DNA of 64,000 bases, from contig NZ_PGLR01000030.1 of NCBI RefSeq assembly GCF_002803095.1, positions 1 through 64,000 on the forward strand, given 5' to 3'. This document shows positions 9,958 through 19,183 of the stretch, in pieces. The stretch is from Pseudomonas sp. ZH-FAD (GTDB taxonomy: Bacteria; Pseudomonadota; Gammaproteobacteria; Pseudomonadales; Pseudomonadaceae). The notes below the pieces were generated by a model. That model ran no database searches and was not told the DNA's origin. It saw only the letters and a list, made by a program, of their open reading frames with translations. Position 1 is the stretch's first letter; the number at the start of each line of letters is the position of its first letter. The position numbers and the translations under genes are program-made.

Positions 9958-10977
9958 TCAGGCGCTGTCGCGCATCACCAGCTCGAAGCCAACGTCGATG
10001 CAATGCTGCTCCGGCGTTTCGCCACGCATCAGCGCCAGCAGCATGTTCGCCGCCAGCTCACCGACACGACCACGGGTGGTACGCACGGTACTCAAGGCCG
10101 GATGCATCCAGGCTGCCGCTGGCAAATCGTTGAAACCGGCGATGGCCAGGCGTCCCGGCACGTCCAGGCCCAGTTGACGCGCGCGGAACAGCGCGCCCAT
10201 GGCCAGGTCGTCGTTGTTGAAGAACACCGCATCGATCTGCGGCTGCTGCGCCAGCAGGCGATCGAGCAACTCGGCGCCCAAGCCGATGGATGACAACTGC
10301 GGTGTCAGCAACTCCAACGCCGGATCATGTCGATTGAGGTAGCGCATCACCTGACGGTAGCCTTCTGCACGCTGCAAGGTGCGTGGGTCAAGCTGCGCTG
10401 CGGCGAAGGCGATATGGCGGTAACCACGCTGCACCAGGGCACGGGTCATGGCAGCGCCGGCTTCGACCTGAGAGAAGCCGACGCAGTAATCCTCCGGCTC
10501 CTCGCTCAGCTCCATCAACGTCACCAATGGGCAACTGCTGGCGCCGAGGATTTCGCGCGCCGCATCGCTGCGCTCGAACCCCGTAAGCAGCAGACCCGCT
10601 GGCTGGTGCGCCAGATAGGAACGCAACAGACGCTCATCCTCCTCGACCCGGTAGTGACTGACGCCGATCATCATTTCGAAGCCGGCCGGCATCAGCACCC
10701 GCTGGATGGCCTCCACGGTATCGACGAACACCGAGTTCGACAGCGACGGGATCACCACCGCCACCAGGTTCGAACGTGAACTGGCCAATGCCCGCGCTGC
10801 CGGGTTGGGCACGTAACCCAGCGCCTGGGCCGCACGCATCACCTGCTCGCGCAGCGCATCCGACACCCGCCCCGGCTGCGACAGCGCGCGCGAGGCGGAC
10901 ATCAACGAGCAGCCCGCGGCCTTGGCCACGTCGGACAAGGTGACACGTTCTGCGGACCGGCGACGGCGTTGGCTCAT
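9958..10977 (-). CDS. gntR: LacI-family repressor, gluconate (GntR-like)
   Basis: The start ATG 10977 has GGAGG upstream; the longer frame to 11064 lacks a site. The 339-residue protein has an N-terminal LacI helix-turn-helix (about 12-32, TLSDVAKAAGCSLMSASRAL) and hinge helix (NPAARALA), then a periplasmic-binding-like effector domain from about 60 (LVAVVIPSLSNSVF to the end). It is the last gene of the minus-strand gluconate cluster, 177 bp after dctP, so it may be partly independent. A palindrome with a TAGCGCTA core lies over the promoter of the cluster and is the likely operator. Gluconate or 6-phosphogluconate is the probable inducer, by analogy with GntR of P. aeruginosa. Confidence 0.85.
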   Translation of the reverse strand: MSQRRRRSAERVTLSDVAKAAGCSLMSASRALSQPGRVSDALREQVMRAAQALGYVPNPAARALASSRSNLVAVVIPSLSNSVFVDTVEAIQRVLMPAGFEMMIGVSHYRVEEDERLLRSYLAHQPAGLLLTGFERSDAAREILGASSCPLVTLMELSEEPEDYCVGFSQVEAGAAMTRALVQRGYRHIAFAAAQLDPRTLQRAEGYRQVMRYLNRHDPALELLTPQLSSIGLGAELLDRLLAQQPQIDAVFFNNDDLAMGALFRARQLGLDVPGRLAIAGFNDLPAAAWMHPALSTVRTTRGRVGELAANMLLALMRGETPEQHCIDVGFELVMRDSA

Positions 10978-11154
10978 AGCGCCTCCAATGATTTCAGCGG
11001 CCGATTCTACCAGCCCCGCCGGGGAATAAAGCGCGGGACACGCCGCCCGGGGTAACGCCACCATGCAAGGAGCGTTACCACCTGCGTGCCCCGCGAAACT
11101 GCGAACCTGCCCAAAATCAGCGGCGCACTGACCGCGCCAATCCTGGGCAAGCCC

Positions 11155-12168
11155 TTATAGAGCGGCCTTTTCGGCTTCGGCCTGGACCTGATCGAACAGC
11201 TGCTGGCCGACCGTATCGACGACCTTCTGGATCGCCGGCGCGGCCTGCTCACGCATGCGCTGCACTTGCGCCGCTTCCACTTCGTTGATCTGCATACCCT
11301 TGTCCTTCAGCTCGGCCAGGGCACGCGCAGCTTCCTCGCGGGTGTCCTGGCGCTCGAAGTCACGCGCCTTCTTGGCCGCTTCCAGCAGAATGTTCTGCTC
11401 GGTTTGCGACAGGCCATCCCACCAGCGCTTGGACACGGTGACGATCCACGGGCTGTACACGTGGTTGGTCACGGTCAGGTACTTCTGCACCTCGTAGAAC
11501 TTCGAGGAAAGAATGGTGTTGAAGGGGTTTTCCTGGCCGTCGACGGCCTTGGTCTCCAGCGCGGTGAACAGCTCGGAGAACGGCAGCGGCACGGCATTGG
11601 CGCCCATCAGCTTGAAGGTCTCGAGGAATACCGGGTTGGGCATCACGCGCAGTTTGACGCCGGAGAAGTCCTCCAGCTTGCTGATCGGCCTTGTGTTGTT
11701 GGTCAGGTTGCGGAAGCCGTTCTCCCAATACACCAAGCCGACCAGGCCCTTCTCCTCCAGCTTGTCCATGACCTGGCGGCCCACCGGGCCGTCGAGCACG
11801 GCATCGGCCTGCTCGGCACTGCTGAACAGGAAAGGCGTGTCCCACACCGCCATTTCCTTGGTGATGCCCACCAGGGTCGCGGTGGAACCGACCATCATTT
11901 CCTGCGCGCCGCCAATCAGCGCACTCTGCATCTGATCATCCGAGCCCAGGCTGGCGGCACCGAAGGTGCGCACCTTGAGCTTGCCGTCGGAGGCCTTGGC
12001 GACCTCCTCGGCGAACAGCTTGGCCGCGCGGCCCTGATTGCTGTTCTCGTTGAGACCGTAACCGAAGCGGATCATGCGTGAGCGCACGTCATCGGCATGG
12101 GCGGTGAAACTGGCGAGCGGGCTGCACAGCATGGCAGCGGTGAGGATGGCGAGCAGTGGACGTTTCAT
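11155..12168 (-). CDS. TRAP transporter solute-binding protein, probably gluconate
   Basis: The 337-residue DctP-family protein has a signal peptide (1 to about 25, ending TAHA). It shows family features GAASLGSDDQMQSALIGGAQEMM, the Arg-containing segment GVKLRVMPNP that usually clamps the substrate carboxylate, and VDGQENPFNTI. It captures an organic acid in the periplasm and delivers it to the membrane subunits encoded upstream. Gluconate is inferred from the linked gluconokinase and repressor. A Crc-like motif AACAATAA abuts its Shine-Dalgarno sequence. Confidence 0.88.
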   Translation of the reverse strand: MKRPLLAILTAAMLCSPLASFTAHADDVRSRMIRFGYGLNENSNQGRAAKLFAEEVAKASDGKLKVRTFGAASLGSDDQMQSALIGGAQEMMVGSTATLVGITKEMAVWDTPFLFSSAEQADAVLDGPVGRQVMDKLEEKGLVGLVYWENGFRNLTNNTRPISKLEDFSGVKLRVMPNPVFLETFKLMGANAVPLPFSELFTALETKAVDGQENPFNTILSSKFYEVQKYLTVTNHVYSPWIVTVSKRWWDGLSQTEQNILLEAAKKARDFERQDTREEAARALAELKDKGMQINEVEAAQVQRMREQAAPAIQKVVDTVGQQLFDQVQAEAEKAAL

Positions 12169-12180
12169 CGGGTCTACCTC

Positions 12181-12188
12181 TTATTGTT
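12181..12188 (-). promoter_or_regulatory. candidate Crc/Hfq site upstream of dctP
   Basis: On the minus strand AACAATAA stands directly before AGAGG, the Shine-Dalgarno sequence of dctP. This is the classical position of AAnAAnAA sites through which Crc and Hfq repress transport genes. A weaker version, AACAATAC, lies upstream of dctM around 13533-13540. Confidence 0.45.
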
Positions 12189-12225
12189 GTGAATGATGTC
12201 GGCGCGCCAACGCCGTCAGGTCAAC

Positions 12226-13503
12226 TCAGCGCAGCCAGGCCAGCGGCACGGTGACGATGGACGGGAACGCCACCAGCATCGCGACGATGATCAGGTAAAT
12301 CAGGAAGAACGGCATGACGCCGCGTACCAGCACTTCCATGCGCAACTTGCCGATACCGCCGACGACGTTAAGCACGGTGCCCACAGGCGGCGTGATCAGG
12401 CCGATGGAGCCGATCAGCACGAACATCACACCGAAGTACACCGGATCGACACCGGCCTTGATCGCGATGGGGGCCAGTACCGGCGCCAGAATCAGGATGG
12501 TCGGCGTCAGGTCGAGCACCATGCCCACTGCGATCATCAGCAGCATGATCGCCAGCACCAGCAGGCGCGGGTGTTCGGCCAACGGCCCGAGCATGGCGCC
12601 AATCTCGTCCGGCAACTGCGCCAGGGTGATCATGTAGGCCGATACCGTGGCAGCGGCGCAGAGGAACATCACCGACGCCGTGGTGCGGCTGGCGCGGGTC
12701 AGGGTTTCCATCAGATCGCTCCAGCTCAGCTCGCGGTAGAGCAAGGTGGAAACGGCCAAGGCGTAGACCGCAGCGACCACCGCCGCTTCGGTAGGGGTGA
12801 AGATACCGAAGCGCAGACCGCCGACGATGATTACCGGCAACATCAGCGCCGCAGCACCGTCGATCAGCACCCGACGACGCTCGGCGGCACTGGCCTTGGG
12901 TGGCGTTGGCTCGGTGAAACCCCGGGCGATCAGCGTCCAGGCAATGATCAGACCTGCGCCCATGATCAGCCCTGGCACCAGACCTGCCATGAACAGCTGG
13001 CTGATGGAGGTGTTGGTGACCACGCCATAGATCACGAACGGCATCGATGGCGGAATGATCGGCGCGATGATGCCGCCAGCGGCTACCAGTCCCGCCGAGG
13101 AATGCACCGGATAACCGCGCTGGCGCATCATCGGCAACAGCAGGGTGGCGAGCGCAGCAGTATCGGCCAGTGCCGAACCGGACATGCTGGCCAGCAGCAC
13201 GGCGGCCGCAATGGCAACGTAGCCGAGGCCTCCGCGCAGGTGGCCAAAGTAGGCCTGCGCCATGGCGATGATGCGCCGGGAAATGCCGCCGGCGTTCATC
13301 AGCTCGCCAGCCAGGATGAAGAACGGCACCGCCAGCAGCGGGAAGCTGTCAGCGCCGGCGAGCAGGTTCTGCGCCAGCAGCTGCACGTCCCAGAAATCCA
13401 GGTACCACATCAGTACGGCCGCGGTGAGGATCAGGGCGAAGGCGATGGGCATGCCGAATGCCATGAACCCCAGCAGGGAAGAAAGAAATACCGCGACAGT
13501 CAT
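12226..13503 (-). CDS. TRAP transporter large permease (DctM), probably gluconate
   Basis: The 425-residue protein is almost entirely membrane helices (about a dozen) with the DctM hallmarks FMAFGMPIAFAL, SFPLLAVPFFILAGELMNAGGISRRII, SGSALADTAALATLLLPMM and TPTEAAVVAAVYAL. It forms the sodium-coupled transport channel together with the small permease. The start ATG 13503 has AGGA upstream. It lies 49 bp after the gluconokinase-DctQ gene and 57 bp before dctP, so the three are one operon. A long open frame on the opposite strand is a codon-bias shadow. Confidence 0.92.
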   Translation of the reverse strand: MTVAVFLSSLLGFMAFGMPIAFALILTAAVLMWYLDFWDVQLLAQNLLAGADSFPLLAVPFFILAGELMNAGGISRRIIAMAQAYFGHLRGGLGYVAIAAAVLLASMSGSALADTAALATLLLPMMRQRGYPVHSSAGLVAAGGIIAPIIPPSMPFVIYGVVTNTSISQLFMAGLVPGLIMGAGLIIAWTLIARGFTEPTPPKASAAERRRVLIDGAAALMLPVIIVGGLRFGIFTPTEAAVVAAVYALAVSTLLYRELSWSDLMETLTRASRTTASVMFLCAAATVSAYMITLAQLPDEIGAMLGPLAEHPRLLVLAIMLLMIAVGMVLDLTPTILILAPVLAPIAIKAGVDPVYFGVMFVLIGSIGLITPPVGTVLNVVGGIGKLRMEVLVRGVMPFFLIYLIIVAMLVAFPSIVTVPLAWLR

Positions 13504-13552
13504 CGGCAGGTCCTCGCTGGGCAGTGCCCGTATTGTTGGAATTGGGCCAGCA

Positions 13553-14674
13553 TCATTCGACCTGAGCCTGGGTCAGCGTCACCTGCGGCGTACGCCGCCA
13601 GAGGTTGACCAACTGCACCACCGCCAGAATCGCCAGCACCAGCATGCTCGCCAGCACCGGCAGCATCGCCAGCACCACTGGATAACCGACCACGGTACTG
13701 ACGTTGCCCCAGCCGAACTGCACCTGATTCCAGGCGCCCAAGGCCGAGAGCAGGCTCGCTCCTGCCACGAGAATCCAGCTCAGCGAATCAACCAGTCGCT
13801 GCGCCAGCAGCGGGAAGCGGTCACGAATCATGCGGAAGGTCATCAGCTCGCCACGGCGCATACCAGAGGCCACACCGACGAAGACCAACCAGACGAACGC
13901 CAACCGCGAAAGCTCCTCGGCACCCGGCCAGCCGGTGCCGAAGACGTAACGCAGCACCACGTTGGTGAACACCGCCACCACCATGAAGGCCATCAGCACC
14001 GCCATCAGGCCATCGGTCAGGCGATCGAACATACGCGCGATGCGGCCTTCGTAGATCGGCTCGGCGCCTAGCTGGGCCGCCTGGTTAGCGCTATCAATTT
14101 CGCTATCGAGCATATCCTGAGCCTGGCTCGACACTGCCTCCGCCGCTTCGCGACGTACCCAAGCCTGAATGTCGGCCACCAACGCTTGCTGCGACTGCTG
14201 CGCATCGACGACTCGTACGTATGGCTCACCTGCCGGGCTTTCGAGGGTGGCGAACTGGCTGTCGACCAGCGAAGTCGGCATGAAATGTCCGGGCCGAGCA
14301 CCGACACGTTGCACCGCGGTGGCGTGGTCGATATCCAGATGCACGAATTGCAACCCTGGAACCGCCTGACGCAGGCGCTCGCGGTAAGCGCGCTTGAGCG
14401 CCGAGCAAGCCAGTACGAAACATTCACCTGCGGCCTGCGCAGCCAGCATCTGCTCGCACAGTGCATCCAGCCAGTGGCGACGGTCTTCGTCACTCAGTGG
14501 GATGCCCGCGCGCATGCGCTCTACGTTCTCAGGGGGATGGAAATGATCGGCTTCGATATGGCGCCAACCGAGTGCGGTGGCGACCGCCTGGCTGATCTCG
14601 CTCTTGCCGGAGCCACTGACACCCATGACCACCAAGGTGGTACGGGCAGGCAATGCGCAAGGCTGCTGTTGCAT
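13553..14674 (-). CDS. gntK: gluconokinase fused to TRAP small permease (GntK-DctQ)
   Basis: From ATG 14674 (GGAG nine bases upstream) the single frame encodes 373 residues. Residues 1 to about 175 are a GntK/IdnK gluconokinase: Walker A GVSGSGKS (18-25), EADHFHPPENVERMRAGIPLSD, VLACSALKRAYRERLR, and GHFMPTSLVDSQF. A polar linker of about 35 residues follows (SSQAQDMLDSEIDSANQ), then a four-helix DctQ domain from about 205 (FDRLTDGLMAVLMAFMVVA, RYVFGTGWPGAEELSRLAFVW). The kinase would face the cytoplasm, tethered to the gluconate importer, and phosphorylate the incoming sugar acid to 6-phosphogluconate. I see no stop or frame break at the join. The first gene of the operon, it is controlled by the adjacent operator. 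The longer frame to 14782 would run back over the promoter. Confidence 0.88.
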   Translation of the reverse strand: MQQQPCALPARTTLVVMGVSGSGKSEISQAVATALGWRHIEADHFHPPENVERMRAGIPLSDEDRRHWLDALCEQMLAAQAAGECFVLACSALKRAYRERLRQAVPGLQFVHLDIDHATAVQRVGARPGHFMPTSLVDSQFATLESPAGEPYVRVVDAQQSQQALVADIQAWVRREAAEAVSSQAQDMLDSEIDSANQAAQLGAEPIYEGRIARMFDRLTDGLMAVLMAFMVVAVFTNVVLRYVFGTGWPGAEELSRLAFVWLVFVGVASGMRRGELMTFRMIRDRFPLLAQRLVDSLSWILVAGASLLSALGAWNQVQFGWGNVSTVVGYPVVLAMLPVLASMLVLAILAVVQLVNLWRRTPQVTLTQAQVE

Positions 14675-14722
14675 GGGAACTCCATGGGCACCATCGAAGT
14701 GGCGCCGCTCATTGTTTGATCC

Positions 14723-14753
14723 GGATGTTAGCGCTATCCAAATCGTTCGACAA
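14723..14753 (-). promoter_or_regulatory. sigma-70 promoter with overlapping GntR-type operator for the gluconate operon
   Basis: On the minus strand TTGTCG (14753-14748), a 17-bp spacer and TAACAT (14730-14725) make a good promoter, placing the start of transcription about 44 bases ahead of gntK. A near-palindrome GGATGTTAGCGCTATCC (14723-14739, plus strand) with the perfect core TAGCGCTA covers the -10 and spacer. A TAGCGCT core is what I recall for the P. aeruginosa GntR operator. Binding there would block polymerase. Confidence 0.6.
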
Positions 14754-14870
14754 CCCTCTCCCGGCAACATTTCGTAGAGCATTTCCGCTAATGACTACCG
14801 TCCAGCTCTGGTCCGTTGCTGGCTGACGCGTTCAAGATCGCCTACCTGCCCCGAGGGAGACATTTCGCTT

Positions 14871-16988
14871 ATGTACCGGCTGAGCCCCAGCTTCTGGCTG
14901 CCCGCATTGTTCCTGCCACTGACTGCACAGGCCGAAAACGCCACCTACCAGGCCGACCCACTGGTGGTCACCGGCAGCCGTTATCAGGCCAGCGGCTGGC
15001 AATTGCCCTTCTCGGTCAACCGCATCGATGCCGAACAGGCCACCCAGGGCAAACCCGGCGTCAACCTCTCCGAAGCACTCGGCAGCGTTCCGGGACTGGT
15101 GGTGCAGAATCGGCAAAATTATGCGCAGGACCTGCAAATATCCTCACGCGGCTTTGGCGCCCGCTCGGCCTTCGGTATTCGTGGCATCAAGCTGCTGGCT
15201 GATGGTGTGCCGCTGTCCAACCCGGACGGCCAGGGCCAGGCGGCGACCTTCGACCTCGACACCCTGGAGCGCATCGAGGTCCTGCGCGGGCCATTCGCCA
15301 GCGTCTACGGCAGCAACTCAGGCGGGGTCATCCAGCTGTTCTCGCGCGATGGCGAAGGCGCCCCCAAGGTCGCGCTCGACACCTCCCAGGCCGCTTACGG
15401 CACCAGCCGTACCCGCGTCTCGGCCGAAGGCGGCAACGACAGAGCCGGTTTCATCATCAACCGCTCGCACTTCGAGACAGACGGCTACCGCGACCACAGC
15501 GGCGCCATCCTCGACAAGACCTTTGCCAAGCTGACCCTGTACCCGGATGACCTCAGCAAGCTCAGCCTGAGCTTCAGCGAACTGGATCAGAACGACACAC
15601 AAGACCCGCAGGGTCTGACCTGGGATCAGGTACAGACTGATCGGCGATCTGCCGCGCCTAGCGCCCTGGCGTTCAACACACGCAAAACGGTGGATCATCG
15701 TCAGCTGGCGCTCAACTACGAACGCAGCTTTGCCGTCGGCACCTGGCAAAGCACGTTGTACAGCGGCACGCGACGGGTGATTCAGTACCAGTCGATTCCA
15801 AAGGCGGTGCAAGAAAATAGTGATAAACACTCCGGCGGAGTAATCGACTTCGAGCGCCGCTTCCATGGCATCGGTAATCGCTGGATCCAGTCGTTCGACC
15901 TGGGTAGCAGCCTGCTGACTGTCACCACCGGCCTGGACTACGACTATTCGCGCGATGACCGTCAGGGCTACGAGAACTTCGTCGGCGACACCCTCGGCGT
16001 GAAGGGCGATCTGCGCCGCGACGAGCGTAATGAGGTCACCAGCCTGTCGCCCTACGTCCAGGCAGCCTGGCAATTGGGCAAGCTAGAGATACAGGCTGGG
16101 CTGCGCTACAACCATGTCGAATTCGATGTAGATGACAATTTCATCCTCTCCAGTGCCTGCCTGAACCCGCAAACCGAAAATTGCGACGACAGTGGCTCCG
16201 CCACCTACCGTGAATGGACCCCAACCCTCGGCGCCAGCTATGCCCTGCTGCCAAACTTGAATATCTATGCCAGCTGGGGCAAGGGCCTGGAGACACCCAC
16301 GCTCAACGAACTCTCCTACTCAGGCCCAGGCAACAGCTTCGGCTTCGATCTGAAACCTGCAACTAGCGAGCAGTTCGAGATTGGCCTGAAAGCCCGTCTG
16401 GCCGAAGCGACCAATCTGCAGGTCGCACTGTTCCAGATCGACACCGACGATGAGCTTGTCGTTGCCTCGGCACAAGGTGGCCGCAACAGCTTCCAGAACG
16501 CCGCACAGACTCGCCGCAGGGGCGTCGAGCTGGCACTGGAGAGCCGCTTGAGCGACACCCTGCGCGCCAACCTCGCCTACACCGAGATCGATGCCACCTA
16601 CAGCAAGGATTTCACCAGCAACGGCCGCCTGATCGCAGAAGGTAACCACCTGCCCGGCATTCCCGCGCGCACGCTGTATGGTGAGCTGGCCTGGCAACCT
16701 CTGGACTGGTTCAGCACCGCCGTCGAAGGCCTGTACCGCAGCCAGCTCTATGTCGAGGACAGTAATACCGCCAAGACGGCGCCCAGCTACTCGCTGTTCA
16801 ACTGGCAGGCGCGCTTCGAGCAGAAGGCCGGCGCACTGACCTTCAACCAGGTGCTGCGCATCGACAACCTGCTGGATCGCGAATACATCGGTTCGGTGAT
16901 AGTCGGTGACGGCAACGGCCGCTACTACGAACCCGGCCCGGAGCGCGCCTGGTATGTCGGCGCAGGCGTGCAATACCAGTTCGATTGA
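14871..16988 (+). CDS. pqqU: TonB-dependent outer-membrane receptor, PqqU (YncD)-like
   Basis: The 705-residue precursor has a signal peptide (1 to about 21, ending TAQA) and a TonB-box-like DPLVVTG. The plug domain follows, with SVPGLVVQNRQNYAQDLQIS and RGFGARSAFGIRGIKLLADG, and a 22-strand barrel ends in aromatic YQFD. Long stretches match my memory of E. coli YncD, now known as PqqU, which imports the cofactor PQQ: INLSEALxxVPGL, YQSIP, GDLRRDERN, ETPTLNELSY, NAAQTRRRGVELA and SVIVGDGNGRYYEPGP. The start has GAGGGAGA about 11 bases upstream. It is divergent from the gluconate operon. Uptake of PQQ would feed periplasmic glucose dehydrogenase, which makes gluconate. A siderophore role is the alternative. 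Confidence 0.82.
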   Translation: MYRLSPSFWLPALFLPLTAQAENATYQADPLVVTGSRYQASGWQLPFSVNRIDAEQATQGKPGVNLSEALGSVPGLVVQNRQNYAQDLQISSRGFGARSAFGIRGIKLLADGVPLSNPDGQGQAATFDLDTLERIEVLRGPFASVYGSNSGGVIQLFSRDGEGAPKVALDTSQAAYGTSRTRVSAEGGNDRAGFIINRSHFETDGYRDHSGAILDKTFAKLTLYPDDLSKLSLSFSELDQNDTQDPQGLTWDQVQTDRRSAAPSALAFNTRKTVDHRQLALNYERSFAVGTWQSTLYSGTRRVIQYQSIPKAVQENSDKHSGGVIDFERRFHGIGNRWIQSFDLGSSLLTVTTGLDYDYSRDDRQGYENFVGDTLGVKGDLRRDERNEVTSLSPYVQAAWQLGKLEIQAGLRYNHVEFDVDDNFILSSACLNPQTENCDDSGSATYREWTPTLGASYALLPNLNIYASWGKGLETPTLNELSYSGPGNSFGFDLKPATSEQFEIGLKARLAEATNLQVALFQIDTDDELVVASAQGGRNSFQNAAQTRRRGVELALESRLSDTLRANLAYTEIDATYSKDFTSNGRLIAEGNHLPGIPARTLYGELAWQPLDWFSTAVEGLYRSQLYVEDSNTAKTAPSYSLFNWQARFEQKAGALTFNQVLRIDNLLDREYIGSVIVGDGNGRYYEPGPERAWYVGAGVQYQFD

Positions 16989-17083
16989 GTCTGGCGAAAC
17001 ATGCGCGCATCCGATACCCGGCCCTAAGCCCCTCTACCCCACTTATGAGGTAAGGCGCCAGATACGCACGCGTTCAAAAACGA

Positions 17084-17109
17084 AAAAGGCCACCCGAAGG
17101 TGGCCTTTT
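17084..17109. terminator. bidirectional terminator between pqqU and sucD
   Basis: An 11-bp perfect stem AAAAGGCCACC (17084-17094) and its complement (17099-17109) surround a CGAA tetraloop. A T-run lies on each side depending on strand, so it can serve both converging transcripts. Confidence 0.85.
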
Positions 17110-17129
17110 CGCGAGCAGTCAGCGAAGGC

Positions 17130-18017
17130 TTAGGCCTTCTTGACTTCCCAACCGGTCAGCTCGGCCAGGGCCTTGCCGATGTCAGCCAGGGAGCGCACGG
17201 TTTTCACGCCGGCGTCCTGCAGTGCAGCGAATTTCTCGTCTGCAGTGCCCTTGCCGCCGGAGATGATGGCGCCAGCATGGCCCATGCGCTTGCCTGGAGG
17301 AGCGGTCACACCAGCGATGTAGGAAACTACAGGCTTGGTGACGTTGGCCTTGATGTAGGCAGCCGCTTCTTCTTCAGCCGAACCACCGATCTCACCGATC
17401 ATGACGATCGCTTCGGTCTTCGGATCTTCCTGGAACAGTTTCAGGATATCGATGAAGTTGGAGCCCGGGATGGGGTCACCGCCGATGCCCACGCAGGTGG
17501 ACTGGCCGAAACCGGCGTCGGTGGTCTGCTTGACGGCTTCATAGGTCAGGGTGCCGGAACGCGACACGATACCTACCTTGCCTGGCAGGTGGATGTGACC
17601 CGGCATGATGCCGATCTTGCACTCGCCGGGGGTGATCACACCCGGGCAGTTCGGGCCGATCAGGCGAACGCCCAGCTCGTCGCAGATGACCTTGGCGTCC
17701 AGCATGTCCAGGGTAGGAATGCCTTCGGTGATGCAGACGATCAGCTTGATGCCACCGAATGCAGCTTCCAGGATCGAGTCTTTGCAGAACGGAGCCGGAA
17801 CGTAGATGACCGAAGCGTCAGCGCCAGTGGCTTCGACAGCTTCTTTCACGGTGTTGAACACTGGCAGGCCCAGGTGGGTAGTGCCACCTTTGCCCGGAGT
17901 CACGCCGCCAACCATCTTGGTGCCGTAGGCGATGGCTTGTTCGGAGTGGAAAGTACCCTGCGAGCCGGTGAAGCCCTGGCAGATGACTTTGGTGTCTTTA
18001 TTGATCAGGACGCTCAT
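17130..18017 (-). CDS. sucD: succinyl-CoA synthetase alpha subunit
   Basis: The 295-residue protein has the CoA-binding N-terminal Rossmann domain ([24 protein letters not shown]) and the active-site phosphohistidine His247 in KRMGHAGAI. With SucC it converts succinyl-CoA to succinate with formation of ATP or GTP in the TCA cycle. Its ATG overlaps the sucC stop by one base (TAATG), so translation is coupled. It is the last gene of the sdh-suc cluster, followed by a bidirectional terminator. Confidence 0.97.
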   Translation of the reverse strand: MSVLINKDTKVICQGFTGSQGTFHSEQAIAYGTKMVGGVTPGKGGTTHLGLPVFNTVKEAVEATGADASVIYVPAPFCKDSILEAAFGGIKLIVCITEGIPTLDMLDAKVICDELGVRLIGPNCPGVITPGECKIGIMPGHIHLPGKVGIVSRSGTLTYEAVKQTTDAGFGQSTCVGIGGDPIPGSNFIDILKLFQEDPKTEAIVMIGEIGGSAEEEAAAYIKANVTKPVVSYIAGVTAPPGKRMGHAGAIISGGKGTADEKFAALQDAGVKTVRSLADIGKALAELTGWEVKKA

Positions 18018-19183
18018 TACTTGCCCTCCGCAGCTTTGACGACTTGCTGAGCAGCGTCGGTCAGGCTGGTTGCCGCGATGATGTTCAGGCCGCTTTCAGC
18101 CAGGACCTTGGCGCCCAGCTCAGCGTTGTTACCTTCCAGGCGGACGACCACCGGGATTTTCACGCCGACTTCTTTCACGGCGCCGATGATGCCTTCGGCA
18201 ATCATGTCGCAACGAACGATGCCGCCGAAGATGTTCACCAGAACGGCAGCGACGTTGCTGTCGGACAGGATGATCTTGAAGGCTTCGGTCACGCGCTCTT
18301 TGGTTGCGCCGCCACCTACGTCGAGGAAGTTGGCTGGCTTGCCGCCGTGCAGGTTGACGATGTCCATGGTACCCATGGCCAGACCGGCACCGTTGACCAT
18401 GCAGCCGATGTTGCCTTCCAGAGCCACGTAGTTCAGCTCGAAGCTGGCAGCGTGGGCTTCACGAGGATCGTCTTGCGACGGGTCGTGGAAGGTCTTCAGC
18501 TTCGGCTGACGGTACATGGCGTTAGCGTCGATGTTGATCTTCGCATCCAGGCAGTGCAGGTCGCCGTCGGCCTTGATGACCAGCGGGTTGACTTCCAGCA
18601 GAGCCAGATCGTGATCCTTGAACAGCTTGGCCAGACCTACGAAGATCTTGGCGAACTGAGCGACCTGCTTGCCTTCCAGACCCAGTTGGAAAGCCAGCTC
18701 GCGACCCTGGTACGGCTGAGCGCCGACCAACGGATCAATGGTGGCCTTGAGGATTTTCTCAGGGGTTTCGTGGGCCACTTTCTCGATGTCCACGCCACCT
18801 TCGGTGGAAGCCATGAACACGATGCGACGGCTGGAGCGGTCCACTACAGCGCCCAGGTACAGCTCCTTGGCGATGTCAGTGCAGGATTCGACCAGGATTT
18901 TGCTGACCGGCTGACCGTTGGCGTCAGTCTGGTAGGTCACCAGACGCTTGCCCAGCCAGTTGGCGGCGAAGGCCTTGGCGTCTTCTTTGCTCTTGACCAG
19001 CTTTACGCCACCGGCTTTGCCGCGACCACCAGCGTGGACCTGAGCCTTGACGACCCACTCGCTGCCACCGATTTTTTCGCAGGCTTCTGCGGCTTCTTCC
19101 GGGGTGTCTACCGCGAAGCCCTTGGATACGGGCAGGCCGTATTCAGCGAACAGCTGCTTACCCTGATACTCGTGAAGATTCAT
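18017..19183 (-). CDS. sucC: succinyl-CoA synthetase beta subunit
   Basis: The 388-residue protein begins [19 protein letters not shown] and contains the ATP-grasp domain ([18 protein letters not shown] near residues 45-62) and a C-terminal ligase domain ([17 protein letters not shown]). It binds nucleotide and succinate and pairs with SucD. Length is exactly that expected. A 240-bp gap separates it from lpd upstream; this holds a hairpin and probably a separate promoter, so sucCD may be transcribed both with and apart from sucAB-lpd. Confidence 0.97.
   Translation of the reverse strand: MNLHEYQGKQLFAEYGLPVSKGFAVDTPEEAAEACEKIGGSEWVVKAQVHAGGRGKAGGVKLVKSKEDAKAFAANWLGKRLVTYQTDANGQPVSKILVESCTDIAKELYLGAVVDRSSRRIVFMASTEGGVDIEKVAHETPEKILKATIDPLVGAQPYQGRELAFQLGLEGKQVAQFAKIFVGLAKLFKDHDLALLEVNPLVIKADGDLHCLDAKINIDANAMYRQPKLKTFHDPSQDDPREAHAASFELNYVALEGNIGCMVNGAGLAMGTMDIVNLHGGKPANFLDVGGGATKERVTEAFKIILSDSNVAAVLVNIFGGIVRCDMIAEGIIGAVKEVGVKIPVVVRLEGNNAELGAKVLAESGLNIIAATSLTDAAQQVVKAAEGK

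Noticed and set aside
12193-13608. 471-codon plus-strand open frame opposite dctM
   Set aside because: It is the antisense of a membrane-protein gene with GC-rich third positions, is rich in His, Gln and Arg, has no ribosome-binding site and no family motif.
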